Made by a program: the position numbers and the translations under genes. Of a stretch of 64,000 nt of DNA, positions 26,481 through 35,226 are shown in pieces. Under the pieces are notes generated by a model. It searched no databases, was not told the DNA's origin, and saw nothing but the letters and a program-made list of their open reading frames with translations. Source of the DNA: an uncultured Hungatella sp. (GTDB lineage: Bacteria > Bacillota > Clostridia > Lachnospirales > Lachnospiraceae); assembly GCA_947089145.1 (NCBI GenBank), contig CAMUJH010000002.1:90146-154145 (forward strand), read 5' to 3'. Position 1 is the first letter of the stretch. Every line of letters starts with the position of its first letter.

Positions 26481-27891
26481 ATACCGGGTACGCCTTATTG
26501 GTTGTATCTGCCACTGCAGCGTCGATCTTTGTCTGCTGTGCTTCCCTGTATTTAAAGAATTCTTCTGCAACCTTGGGGAACAGCGCATAGGACAGCACAT
26601 CCTCTTCCTGCTGTTTCCACTGGGCGCATTCTTTTTCAAACTGGGGAAGCTGAGGCGGAATCAGATCAGCCGGACGGCAGGTAATGGGAGTCTCGTCGCC
26701 GATGATCTTCTTCTGTACTTCCGGGTTAAATGGCTTTACAGTCTGGCCGAACTCACCCAGCATGATCTTTTTAGATTCCTTTGGAACCATCTTATAGCGC
26801 TGTCCGCCGATAACGTTCATAACCGCCTGGGTTCCCACAATCTGGGAGGACGGGGTTACTAAAGGCGGCTCGCCGAAGTCTTTTCTTACCCTGGGGATCT
26901 CCTCCAGAACTTCCCGGTACTTGTCTTCCTGGCCGGCTTCCTTTAACTGGGAAACCAGGTTTGAAAGCATTCCGCCAGGCACCTGGTATTGGAGCGTCTT
27001 AATGTTAACGCCCAGCACCTTGGGATTTAACAGGCCGCTTTTTAAAGCCTCCTCGCGGATAGGCGCAAAGTAATCCGCAATCTCCGCCAGCTTCACCTGA
27101 TCAAGGCCAGTGTCATAGCCTGTGCCCCTGAAGGCTTCTACCATAACCTCTGTAGCCGGCTGGCTGGTACCCAGAGCCAGAGGAGACATGGCGGTATCAA
27201 TAATGTCGCAGCCTGCCTCCACCGCCTTTAAGTAAGTCATGGAAGCAACGCCGGAAGTATAGTGGGTATGCAGGTCAATGGGGAGATTTGTAGAACTCTT
27301 TAAGGCTGTTACCAGCTCCTCTGCCGCATAGGGGGTCAGAAGGCCTGCCATGTCCTTGATGCAGATGGAATCCGCACCCATGTCCTCGATCCTCCTGGCT
27401 ATATCCCTCCAGTAATCCATGGTGTACGCATCGCCCAGGGTATAGCATAATGCAATCTGGGCATGGGCCTTCTCCTTGTTGGCTGCCTTTACTGCAGTCT
27501 CCAGATTCCGAAGGTCATTTAAGCAGTCAAAAATACGGATGATATCAATGCCGTTTGATACGGATTTCTGTACAAAGTATTCCACCACGTCATCTGCATA
27601 GTGGTTATACCCCAGAATGTTCTGGCCTCTGAACAGCATCTGAAGCTTGGTATTTTTAAAGCCGTCTCTCAGCTTTCTCAGCCTTACCCACGGATCTTCT
27701 TTCAGGAAGCGGAGGGATGCGTCAAAGGTGGCTCCGCCCCAGCACTCTACGGCATAGTAACCTATCTTGTCCATCTTGTCAACGATGGGCAGCATCTTCT
27801 CCGTGCTCATTCTGGTGGCGATTAAAGATTGATGAGCGTCACGGAGGACTGTTTCTACAATCTTGACCGGTTTCTTTTCTGTCACTGCCAT
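26479..27891 (-). CDS. oadA: Oxaloacetate decarboxylase alpha / pyruvate carboxyltransferase (5S-like) subunit
   Basis: 470-residue carboxyltransferase of the OadA/PycB/transcarboxylase 5S family. It has VLRDAHQS (metal aspartate and histidine), GGATFDAS, the active-site lysine in ICIKDMAG, and metal-binding DLHTHYTSG. The C-terminal biotin-carrier domain found in long OadA proteins is missing, which fits the separate carrier protein in the operon. It moves a carboxyl group between oxaloacetate/pyruvate and biotin. It is the last gene of mmdA-oadG-bccP-oadB-oadA. Confidence 0.93.
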   Translation of the reverse strand: MAVTEKKPVKIVETVLRDAHQSLIATRMSTEKMLPIVDKMDKIGYYAVECWGGATFDASLRFLKEDPWVRLRKLRDGFKNTKLQMLFRGQNILGYNHYADDVVEYFVQKSVSNGIDIIRIFDCLNDLRNLETAVKAANKEKAHAQIALCYTLGDAYTMDYWRDIARRIEDMGADSICIKDMAGLLTPYAAEELVTALKSSTNLPIDLHTHYTSGVASMTYLKAVEAGCDIIDTAMSPLALGTSQPATEVMVEAFRGTGYDTGLDQVKLAEIADYFAPIREEALKSGLLNPKVLGVNIKTLQYQVPGGMLSNLVSQLKEAGQEDKYREVLEEIPRVRKDFGEPPLVTPSSQIVGTQAVMNVIGGQRYKMVPKESKKIMLGEFGQTVKPFNPEVQKKIIGDETPITCRPADLIPPQLPQFEKECAQWKQQEEDVLSYALFPKVAEEFFKYREAQQTKIDAAVADTTNKAYPV

Positions 27892-27927
27892 TATATTACC
27901 TCCAAAGTATTCTCAATATAAATTCAA

Positions 27928-29055
27928 TTATTTTACGCCAAAGATGGCCATGAAAGTACCGGCTGCCACAGCAGTGCCGATAACGCCTGCTACGTTAGGT
28001 CCCATGGCATGCATCAGCAGGAAGTTGGTCGGATCGGCCTCCGCTCCCACCTTCTGGGATACGCGGGCTGCCATAGGCACTGCCGACACTCCGGCTGAAC
28101 CGATAAGAGGATTCACCTTGCCGCCTGTAACCTTGCACATCAGCTTGCCGAACAGCACGCCTGCCGCAGTGCCTACAGCAAAGGCAATAAGGCCAAGGGC
28201 AACGATCTTGATGGTATCCCAGTTCAGAAATGCTTCTGCGCTGGTAGTAGCGCCTACAGAAGTGCCCAGAAGGATAACCACGATGTACATCATGGCATTG
28301 GAAGCCGTCTCTGCCAGCTGTCCCACAACACCAGACTCCTTAAACAGGTTGCCCAGCATCAGCATGCCTACAAGAGGGGCCGTAGACGGCAGAATCAGAC
28401 ACACCACAATGGTAACGATAATGGGGAAAAGGATCTTTTCCAGCTTGGAAACCGGGCGAAGCTGCTCCATCTTGATCCTCCGCTCCTGATCCGTGGTAAA
28501 GAACTTCATAATAGGCGGCTGGATAATGGGCACCAGAGCCATATAGGAATAAGCTGCCACGGCAATAGGCCCCATCAGACCTGTCTGCCCCAGCTTTCCG
28601 GCCAGGAAAATAGAAGTAGGCCCGTCTGCTCCGCCGATGATGGAGATGGCCGCAGCCGCCTTATCATTAAAGCCCATAAAAATCGCCATAAAATAAGCAG
28701 TATAGATGCCAAACTGGGCCGCCGCACCTAAAAGAAAGCTTTTCGGATTGGCAATCAGAGGGCCAAAGTCGGTCATGGCCCCAACGCCCATAAAAATCAG
28801 GGAAGGAAGAATGCTCCACTCATCCAGCAAAAAGAAGTAGTGAAGAAGCCCTCCGTCTTCCATAATATCCGGGTAGATATTAACAAGCAGCATGCCAAAG
28901 GCAATGGGAACCAGCAAAAGGGGCTCGAAGCCTTTTTTAATGGCCAGGTACAAAAAGACGCAGGCCACGCCGATCATAATCAGATTTCCCCCTGTCAGGT
29001 TCAGAAATGCTGTCTGCTGAAGAAGATTCCCCAATGTACTTGTAATATATTCCAT
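27928..29055 (-). CDS. oadB: Sodium-translocating decarboxylase beta subunit
   Basis: 375-residue polytopic membrane protein (OadB/GcdB/MmdB family). The sodium-channel signature [10 protein letters not shown] is present near residue 148, with a long run of hydrophobic segments. This subunit decarboxylates carboxybiotin and exports two sodium ions. It lies 44 bases after the biotin carrier gene and 36 bases before oadA. It makes the operon an energy-conserving pump rather than a purely biosynthetic carboxylase. Confidence 0.95.
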   Translation of the reverse strand: MEYITSTLGNLLQQTAFLNLTGGNLIMIGVACVFLYLAIKKGFEPLLLVPIAFGMLLVNIYPDIMEDGGLLHYFFLLDEWSILPSLIFMGVGAMTDFGPLIANPKSFLLGAAAQFGIYTAYFMAIFMGFNDKAAAAISIIGGADGPTSIFLAGKLGQTGLMGPIAVAAYSYMALVPIIQPPIMKFFTTDQERRIKMEQLRPVSKLEKILFPIIVTIVVCLILPSTAPLVGMLMLGNLFKESGVVGQLAETASNAMMYIVVILLGTSVGATTSAEAFLNWDTIKIVALGLIAFAVGTAAGVLFGKLMCKVTGGKVNPLIGSAGVSAVPMAARVSQKVGAEADPTNFLLMHAMGPNVAGVIGTAVAAGTFMAIFGVK

Positions 29056-29099
29056 GTCAATCCCTCCATCCGGAATCTGCTCTTATATTCTGCAGAGTC

Positions 29100-29471
29100 C
29101 TAGTTTAAAGTAGCCAAAGTCTGGCCTGCCTCTACAGAATCGCCGACCGCCACTTCAATGGTGGCAATGGTTCCGTCGGAAGGAGCCACAATCTCATTCT
29201 CCATCTTCATGGCTTCCAGAACAATAATCGCCTCGCCCTTGGCCACTGCCTGGCCTGCCTGCGCCTTGATTCCCAGAATCTTGCCCGGCATGGGGGCCGT
29301 AACCGTCACAGAGCCCTGAGCCCCTGCAGGAGCTGCTGCCTTTGGCGCTGCTGCGGGAGCTGCCTTTGGAGCGGGAGCCGCCTTCGGCGCAGAAGCTGCT
29401 CCTGCAGAAGCGCCCTCTTCAACGGTTACTTCATAAACGTTGCCATTTACTGTGATCGTATAATTTTTCAT
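29100..29471 (-). CDS. Biotin carboxyl carrier subunit
   Basis: 123 residues: a short N-terminal beta segment (MKNYTITVNGNVYEVTVEE), an Ala/Pro/Lys linker (residues 21-52), and a biotinyl domain with EAMKMEN, Lys89 being the biotin attachment site. It shuttles the carboxyl group between the carboxyltransferases and the membrane beta subunit. It is similar to transcarboxylase 1.3S and MmdC/GcdC proteins. Confidence 0.95.
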   Translation of the reverse strand: MKNYTITVNGNVYEVTVEEGASAGAASAPKAAPAPKAAPAAAPKAAAPAGAQGSVTVTAPMPGKILGIKAQAGQAVAKGEAIIVLEAMKMENEIVAPSDGTIATIEVAVGDSVEAGQTLATLN

Positions 29472-29492
29472 GATATTAATCCTCCTGATTGA

Positions 29493-30269
29493 TTATGCTC
29501 TTATGTTACCTGCTTTTTTCCAGCTTCCCCCTGGCGCGCGCCTGATGGAACGTACCACAAGGCCGTCTGCAGGGGCGTCTTCATATGCTGCGATGGCTGC
29601 CGTAATAACCGCCACCAGTTCCAGATCATCCGCAAGATTCTCCTGGGCCGCAAAAACCGGGGCCGGGGCTGCCGGCTTTGTCTTTACAGGGACAGGGGCC
29701 GGGGCCTTCTTCATCTTGTCCTCAAATCTGCGGATATATTTGAAGCAGCTTATAAGCCAGCTGATGAATATCAGCACCGCAAACACGGTTCCCATGCCCA
29801 TAAGCGTGTTGAGAGCCGCCTTTGTCATGTTCTCTCCCATGGTATAGGCCGGGTTAAAGGACATGGAAGTAATGTTTTCCATCCGCTTATCCAGTGTAAG
29901 GACAAACTCACATGTCCTCTTTTCGAAAACCGTATTAAGGGTAATCGTATAACCGTCCTCCCCTTTTATGGCGGTTCCCTCTCCCGTAGAGACATAGGCT
30001 CCCAAGTCATCTTTTACGCTTAAATAGCTCTCCAGCCCTGATGCCTGGGCCTCCATGTCGTTTTCCCGGTACCTTTCAATATACTCGGCCAGATTGGCAT
30101 CGGGCACAGCCACAAATGTTTCCATAATGCTCTGGGCGCCGGACTGAAGGCTCTCAGCTTCGGCCCGATCGATGTTGGTCTTCTCCGGCTCGGCCGTGCA
30201 GGCTGTCAGAGCAAAAAGGCAGGCTGCCATAGCAAGCACCAATAATACCTGTTTTTTAAACTGTTTCAT
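29493..30269 (-). CDS. OadG-like gamma subunit with an N-terminal lipoprotein domain
   Basis: 258 residues. The last 100 look like OadG: one membrane helix (MGTVFAVLIFISWLISCFKYI, about 155-175) followed by a Pro/Ala/Lys-rich tail. The first 150 are unlike a normal OadG of about 80-100 residues. They include a signal peptide with lipobox ALTAC (Cys24) and an extracytoplasmic domain of unknown function (ESLQSGAQSIMETFVAVPDANLAEYIERY). Gamma subunits anchor the complex and help assembly. The lipid-anchored extension implies an added external domain. Confidence 0.82.
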   Translation of the reverse strand: MKQFKKQVLLVLAMAACLFALTACTAEPEKTNIDRAEAESLQSGAQSIMETFVAVPDANLAEYIERYRENDMEAQASGLESYLSVKDDLGAYVSTGEGTAIKGEDGYTITLNTVFEKRTCEFVLTLDKRMENITSMSFNPAYTMGENMTKAALNTLMGMGTVFAVLIFISWLISCFKYIRRFEDKMKKAPAPVPVKTKPAAPAPVFAAQENLADDLELVAVITAAIAAYEDAPADGLVVRSIRRAPGGSWKKAGNIRA

Positions 30270-30287
30270 ATGCCTGTCACCTCATTA

Positions 30288-31742
30288 TTAAACCGTGCCA
30301 TGCTTTTTGGATGGACGATCCTCTCTCTTTGTGAACAACATTTCCAGCGCCGCAATCACCCGCTTTCTGGTATCCCGGGCCTGAATAATGTCATCAACAT
30401 ACCCTCTTTTTGCCGCTGCCAGGGCACTGGACTGAATCTGACGGTACTCTGCCGCCTTCTCGCTGATAAGCCGGGCGGCGTTGTCAGACTCCTTTATCTC
30501 GTCAGCGTACATAATCTTGGCTGCCGCAGCCGCGTCCATCATGCCGATGGCTGCATCCGGCCACGCATAGACCATGTCCGCCCCGATGGATTTGCTTGCC
30601 ATGGTCAGGTAGGCGGTTCCGTATGCCTGACCCACAATAACCGTTACCTTGGGAACGCTGGCATTGGCAAATGCATAGGTCAGCTTGGCCGCTGACTGGG
30701 CCAGGGTCTTCTCATTGCATTTGTCAGCTTTATAGCCGGTTACATTTACCAGAGTCAGCAGGGGAATGTTAAACGCATCGCAGAAGTTTACAAACTCCGC
30801 CGCTTTCCTGCATCCCTTTGCATTGAGCACAGGGGCAAACTCCGCCGCCTTTTCCCCGTCCTCCCCGTATACGGCGCTGCGGTTTGCCACGCAGCCTACG
30901 GTATTGCCGTTTAAACGGATAAATCCGGTAAGCATGGACGGCGCATAATCCTTTTTCATCTCCATAAAGAAATTGTTGTCAGATATGGCCGCCAGAGCCA
31001 GGCCTGTGTCCTCCACACAATTTTCCAGCCCTTCGCACGCTCTGTTTAAATCATCGCTGCAGGGCTCGTAAGACATATCCTCCTCGTTGTTAGACGGAAG
31101 AATTGATATCAGGGAGCGGATACGGTCAATGACCTCCGCCTCGTCGCCTGTAAAGTCCACGGTGCCTGCCATCTCGCTCTGATAGGCAGCTGATGCCGTG
31201 TCGCACTTGTCTGCATAGTTGTCATCAATGGCATTGGGCGAGTTTACAAATAATTTGGCTTTCTTTCCTTCCATGAAGGTAAAATCCGCAATGGCAGAAG
31301 ATACTGCCATGCCGCCGCCGCAAGTGCCGAATATGGCTGAAATCTGCGGAATTACTCCAGAGGCCATGGTCTGATTATAAAACAGCTCTCCAAATCCGTG
31401 GAGCGCATCCGTAGCCTCCTGAAGACGCAGACCGGCGCAGTCCACCAGTCCGATAACCGGAGCCCCCATCTTCATGGCCATGCCATAAACATTGGAGATC
31501 TTCTTTGCGTGCATCTCGCCCATGGAGCCTCCCATAACGGCCGCATCCTGGCTGTACACATACACAAGGCAGCCGTCGATGGTTCCATATCCGGTTACCA
31601 CACCATCAGCAGGTGTTTCCTTGCTTGTCATGTTAAAATCCGTGCTTCTTGCTGTCACATAAGCACCGACTTCAACAAAACTGTTCTCATCAAGCAGCGC
31701 ATGAATCCGGCCGCTTGCTGATGTTTGTGCTGAATTACTCAT
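30288..31742 (-). CDS. mmdA: Methylmalonyl-CoA/propionyl-CoA carboxyltransferase (MmdA / 12S-like)
   Basis: 484-residue acyl-CoA carboxyltransferase. The N-terminal lobe (GYGTIDGCLVYVYSQDAAVMGGSMGE) and the C-terminal lobe (VTVIVGQAYGTAYLTMASK, DMVYAWPDAAIGMM) are both present. The ATG at 31742 is used because the GGAGG lies just upstream, inside the longer frame. It is first in the operon, 85 bases after the promoter. It transfers carboxyl from an acyl-CoA, typically (S)-methylmalonyl-CoA, to the shared biotin carrier. Co-location with a 5S-like subunit is notable. Confidence 0.9.
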   Translation of the reverse strand: MSNSAQTSASGRIHALLDENSFVEVGAYVTARSTDFNMTSKETPADGVVTGYGTIDGCLVYVYSQDAAVMGGSMGEMHAKKISNVYGMAMKMGAPVIGLVDCAGLRLQEATDALHGFGELFYNQTMASGVIPQISAIFGTCGGGMAVSSAIADFTFMEGKKAKLFVNSPNAIDDNYADKCDTASAAYQSEMAGTVDFTGDEAEVIDRIRSLISILPSNNEEDMSYEPCSDDLNRACEGLENCVEDTGLALAAISDNNFFMEMKKDYAPSMLTGFIRLNGNTVGCVANRSAVYGEDGEKAAEFAPVLNAKGCRKAAEFVNFCDAFNIPLLTLVNVTGYKADKCNEKTLAQSAAKLTYAFANASVPKVTVIVGQAYGTAYLTMASKSIGADMVYAWPDAAIGMMDAAAAAKIMYADEIKESDNAARLISEKAAEYRQIQSSALAAAKRGYVDDIIQARDTRKRVIAALEMLFTKREDRPSKKHGTV

Positions 31743-31830
31743 TTTGCTGTCCTCCATTATAAAATAGTTCGGCTGAATTGTCTGAAATTTAACAAATCCA
31801 GGCCAGTAAATCCAAATTTCTGCCGATTAT

Positions 31831-31859
31831 ATTGTATACCGAAAAATGGGAATTTTCAA
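31831..31859 (-). promoter_or_regulatory. Promoter of the sodium-pump decarboxylase operon
   Basis: TTGAAA, 17 bp, TACAAT on the minus strand, giving a leader of about 85 bases before mmdA. Confidence 0.6.
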
Positions 31860-31873
31860 GTGGAACTTGGAGA

Positions 31874-33121
31874 TTATTGTAAAAATAATGCACCTGTCTG
31901 TTTTGCGCACCACCACAGATCCATTTTTTCCACTGTTTCCGCTGCATATACCGGCTCGGAATAAATCACGCCCCCGTCCAGGCTGTATAGAAGCTTTCCC
32001 ACCTGCTGCCCTGCTTTTACAGGCGCAGGGAGCACTTTTGGCACTGACAGGCTCACTTTCACCTTCTCCCCCTGCTTCACAAGCACCTGGGGGGCCTTCT
32101 CCCCGTTTCCGGGCTGCGCCTTAAGTGTTACGGCTGCCTCATGGCCGATGCGGCCGTCAGAAGGAACTCCGTCTGCAACGGATACAGGCTTTAGCACTGG
32201 CGCTTCTGGCAGCGGCTCATTTGTATAGTGTTCCAGCCCGTACTGGAGCAGCCTTCTTGCATCGTTCCACTTGTAGGTCTTGTGAGGCGGCCACCCGCAG
32301 CCTAAAAGTGCTATGACATATTTTCTCCCTTCATCTTCCATGGCTCCCACATAGCAGTACCCTGCTCCTCCTGTAAAACCGGTTTTCCCTGACAGCACTC
32401 CGTCCATCATGGTAAGAAGCGCATTATGGTTTATGCAGGAGTAGCTGCCTTTTCCGTCCAGGTCCGTAAAATAGTGGTTCTGGGCCTGGGTTATGGCCAG
32501 AAATTCCTGGCTTTTGGGAGATTTCCAGGTACAGTAGCTCATAATAGCCGCCAGATCCCTGGCTGTGGTGCCGTGAATCTTTATGGTTCCGTCTTCTGCC
32601 GCCTCTTTGGCATCCAGACCGTTGGGAGTAATGAACCAGGTATTTTCGCATCCGATTTCCCTGGCCTTTTTGTTCATCATGGCCGCAAATTCTTCCGTGC
32701 TTCCGGCTATATGTTCAGCCACCATAACGGCGCTGTCATTGTGGGATTCCAGCATAAGGGAATGGAGAATATCCCCCAGCCGGAATCTGCGGCCTGCCGG
32801 CGCCCCCAGGTGAACTTTTGGCTGGCTTGCGGCATAGGAAGACACGGTTACCTCATCCTCGACGCTGCCGTTTTCCAGCGCCAGGATACAGGTCATAATC
32901 TTTGTGGTGCTTGCCATGGGGCGGATCAGTTCCTCCTCCTTGCCGTAAAGCACCCGGCCTGTGGCAGCGTCCATTAACACCGCAGACTGGGAATTAAGCT
33001 TTAATTCAGGGGATTTTTCCTCTTCCTGAGCCATGGCAGGAGAAAGGAATGCGTAAAAAGACAGGGTTACTGCACACAGTACTGCTGCTGCATATTTATA
33101 TGGATATATTTTTGCGTTCAT
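31874..33121 (-). CDS. D-alanyl-D-alanine carboxypeptidase (class A, PBP5/DacF type)
   Basis: 415 residues from ATG 33121, with a signal peptide (AVTLSFYAFLSPAMAQ). Serine-peptidase S11 motifs: STTK (nucleophile serine), SHN in the LESHNDSA loop, and KTG in SGKTGFTGG. A C-terminal PBP5-type beta domain follows (about residues 290-380). It trims the terminal D-alanine from peptidoglycan pentapeptides outside the membrane. A C-terminal amphipathic segment may anchor it. It is divergent from dinB and upstream of the decarboxylase operon, from which it appears separate. Confidence 0.92.
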   Translation of the reverse strand: MNAKIYPYKYAAAVLCAVTLSFYAFLSPAMAQEEEKSPELKLNSQSAVLMDAATGRVLYGKEEELIRPMASTTKIMTCILALENGSVEDEVTVSSYAASQPKVHLGAPAGRRFRLGDILHSLMLESHNDSAVMVAEHIAGSTEEFAAMMNKKAREIGCENTWFITPNGLDAKEAAEDGTIKIHGTTARDLAAIMSYCTWKSPKSQEFLAITQAQNHYFTDLDGKGSYSCINHNALLTMMDGVLSGKTGFTGGAGYCYVGAMEDEGRKYVIALLGCGWPPHKTYKWNDARRLLQYGLEHYTNEPLPEAPVLKPVSVADGVPSDGRIGHEAAVTLKAQPGNGEKAPQVLVKQGEKVKVSLSVPKVLPAPVKAGQQVGKLLYSLDGGVIYSEPVYAAETVEKMDLWWCAKQTGALFLQ

Positions 33122-33181
33122 GGGCAGACAGCTCCGAACATTATTATCTATCCTATTCGGCTGCCTTTCATTTATTCCCCA

Positions 33182-33210
33182 TTGCATCCGAACATATATT
33201 CTGCTATACT
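33182..33210 (+). promoter_or_regulatory. dinB promoter with a LexA-like site in its spacer
   Basis: TTGCAT, 17 bp, TATACT, 91 bases before the dinB start. The spacer contains CGAACATATATTCTG (33189-33203), close to the Gram-positive SOS box CGAAC-4-GTTCG with one weak half. A second CGAACAT half-site occurs near 33134. Confidence 0.55.
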
Positions 33211-33300
33211 CTATTTAGCTGCCGAAAAAGCGCCCCGAAACGCTGCGAAAAGCAGATGCAGTACATTCCGGGCGCACCAAAAGCCGTACGGAGGAACCAT

Positions 33301-34554
33301 ATGACGCCGTTTCCATCTTCTTCAACGAGAATTATTTTCCACATTGACGTAAATTCCGCATTTCTAAGCTGGGAGTCCGTATACCGTTTAAAGAAAGATC
33401 CGTCCGCCCTGGATCTCCGCACTGTCCCTTCCATTGTAGGCGGCGATCAGAAGACGAGGCACGGGGTGGTTCTCGCCAAGTCCACCCCGGCCAAGGCTTT
33501 CGGCATTGTCACCGGGGAGCCCATAGCCCAGGCCCTGAAAAAATGTCCTTCCCTTACCTGCGTCCCCTCCCGTTTTGATGTCTACAGGGAGTATTCCGAA
33601 AGCCTTGTGGGCCTGCTTGAAGAATACACGCCGGATATGGAAAAATTCAGCATTGACGAGGCGTTCCTGGATATGACGGCTACGATCCATCTGTTCGGAG
33701 AGCCCAAAGCCGTTGCCGACCAGATTCGGGAGCGGGTGAAAAGAGAGCTTGGATTTACGGTAAATGTGGGCATTGCCTCCAACAAGCTTCTGGCCAAAAT
33801 GGCCTCGGACTTTCAGAAGCCGGACTTATGCCACACTCTGTGGAACCATGAAATCCCTTCCAAGATGTGGCCCCTTCCTGTTTCCGATTTATTCCTTGTA
33901 GGCAGTTCCGCAGAAAAAGCCATGCATTCCCTGGGAATCCACACCATTTACGACTTAGCCCACTTTGACCTGCAGACCTTAAAATTCCACCTGGGAGAGA
34001 AATATGCCGTCCAGATACACCGCTATGCCAACGGCGTGGATGATGACCCTGTAGAAGAAAAAGAGCCCGTGAACAAGGGGTACGGCAACAGCACCACCCT
34101 GTCCCGGGACGTAGATGACTATGACACTGCCTTCCAGGTGCTTCTGTCCCTGTGCGAAACCGTAGGAACCAGGCTTCGCAGAAACCATGTCCTGTCCGGC
34201 TGTGTCTGCGTGGAGCTGAAAGACTGGAAGTTCAGAAGCTTTTCCCACCAGGCTATGTTAAAGACGCCTACAGATTCCTCCACGGTGCTTTACGAAACCG
34301 CCTGCCGGCTTCTCCGGGATTTCTGGGATCTGACGCCGGTGCGCCTCATAGGAGTGCGGGCCACGAAAATCTCGGATGAAGCGTTTGTTCAGCTGAATCT
34401 TTTTGACACCGAGAGAAACGATAAACTGGAGCAGATGGAAAAAGCCATTGACTCTATCCGCGCAAAATACGGCATGGACAGCATTAAGCGGGCCAGCTTC
34501 CTGAAACCGGATTCCATTGTAGGCCATTTTACAGGCAAGGAAAAGGGGAAATAA
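33301..34554 (+). CDS. dinB: DNA polymerase IV (Y-family, DinB)
   Basis: 417-residue translesion polymerase. Metal-binding FHIDVNSAF (residues 12-20) and FSIDEAFLD (near 115), then NVGIASNKLLAKMAS, an HhH region, and the little-finger domain. The ATG at 33301 has GGAGG six bases upstream; the open frame to 33049 overlaps the divergent dac gene and is not used. It lacks an obvious canonical C-terminal clamp motif, though LNLFD near the end (VQLNLFDT) probably serves that role. It is likely SOS-regulated. Confidence 0.93.
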   Translation: MTPFPSSSTRIIFHIDVNSAFLSWESVYRLKKDPSALDLRTVPSIVGGDQKTRHGVVLAKSTPAKAFGIVTGEPIAQALKKCPSLTCVPSRFDVYREYSESLVGLLEEYTPDMEKFSIDEAFLDMTATIHLFGEPKAVADQIRERVKRELGFTVNVGIASNKLLAKMASDFQKPDLCHTLWNHEIPSKMWPLPVSDLFLVGSSAEKAMHSLGIHTIYDLAHFDLQTLKFHLGEKYAVQIHRYANGVDDDPVEEKEPVNKGYGNSTTLSRDVDDYDTAFQVLLSLCETVGTRLRRNHVLSGCVCVELKDWKFRSFSHQAMLKTPTDSSTVLYETACRLLRDFWDLTPVRLIGVRATKISDEAFVQLNLFDTERNDKLEQMEKAIDSIRAKYGMDSIKRASFLKPDSIVGHFTGKEKGK

Positions 34555-34557
34555 GGC

Positions 34558-34586
34558 TTTACACCATTTTATCCATCCATTATAAT
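34558..34586 (+). promoter_or_regulatory. Promoter of the 63-residue gene
   Basis: TTTACA, 17 bp, TATAAT, immediately after the dinB stop and 60 bases before the small gene. Confidence 0.65.
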
Positions 34587-34645
34587 AAAATCAGAATGCC
34601 ATTAACACTGCTAAATTTCAGATAAAAAAGGAGGCGGACTGCTTT

Positions 34646-34837
34646 ATGGCAAATGATCTTGAAATTACGAAAACCGCTATTGACGACTTCAAAAAAATCC
34701 AGAAGTATATGTTTTTAGCCAAAAAAGAACATGCCGTTGAAACGTATGCCAAGTTAAAAGACGAGTATCTTGCTCTAAAGGCAATCCTTCAGGTTGCAGG
34801 CGTCAATCTGACAGACATTGATAAAATGAAGGAGTAA
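34646..34837 (+). CDS. Small acidic/lysine-rich protein of unknown function
   Basis: 63 residues, MANDLEITKTAIDDFKKIQK at the start, predicted all-helical, no signal peptide or cysteine. It has AAGGAGG eleven bases upstream, its own promoter and a perfect terminator, so it is a genuine single-gene unit. I do not recognise the family. Confidence 0.75.
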   Translation: MANDLEITKTAIDDFKKIQKYMFLAKKEHAVETYAKLKDEYLALKAILQVAGVNLTDIDKMKE

Positions 34838-34858
34838 CCCTGCATGGGAGCCTTTGCC

Positions 34859-34894
34859 AAAAAGAGCAAAGCCAGGACGGCTTTGCTCTTTTTT
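34859..34894. terminator. Bidirectional terminator
   Basis: Perfect 15-bp stem AAAAAGAGCAAAGCC / GGCTTTGCTCTTTTT with a 5-base loop, flanked by A- and T-runs. It serves the 63-residue gene and the convergent Hsp70 locus A. Confidence 0.9.
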
Positions 34895-34947
34895 AATTTC
34901 TCTTAAGTCAGGCATTCCGGAAAGCCCAAAGCAGCTTTCCGGCCTTC

Positions 34948-35223
34948 CTACAGCAGATAATCCTCGATCTCAAATTCCCTTCCGTTAATGGCCAGAGTCC
35001 TGATAAACACTGCCGGCTCTTCTCCGTCCTCTCCTTCTTCGCAGACGCCCCAGGCCACAAGCCTGGCGTGGCCCGCCTGTTCCTTAACGGAGATCTCCCT
35101 GCCTGTGATTCCCGTGTCTGCCAAGGCCTCCGCCAGCTCCAGAAGCACGTCCTCCACTTCCTCGTCTATGCGGCACTTGGTAAATTCATGCTCCAACTCC
35201 TCATAAAGTTCTTCATTCAGCAT
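34948..35223 (-). CDS. Small acidic protein closing Hsp70 locus A
   Basis: 91 residues, highly acidic, no cysteine pair or membrane helix (LYEELEHEFTKCRIDEEVEDVLLELAEALADTG...). It starts three bases after the Hsp70 stop with GGAGG nearby, so it is the third gene of the operon J/TPR - Hsp70 - this gene. I do not recognise a family. A cofactor or client-recognition role with the Hsp70 is inference from position. Confidence 0.7.
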   Translation of the reverse strand: MLNEELYEELEHEFTKCRIDEEVEDVLLELAEALADTGITGREISVKEQAGHARLVAWGVCEEGEDGEEPAVFIRTLAINGREFEIEDYLL

Positions 35224-35226
35224 GGA

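Noticed and set aside
33049-33300. 84-codon N-terminal extension of dinB
   Set aside because: It overlaps the signal peptide region of the divergent dac gene and the dinB promoter, and the ATG at 33301 has GGAGG at ideal spacing.
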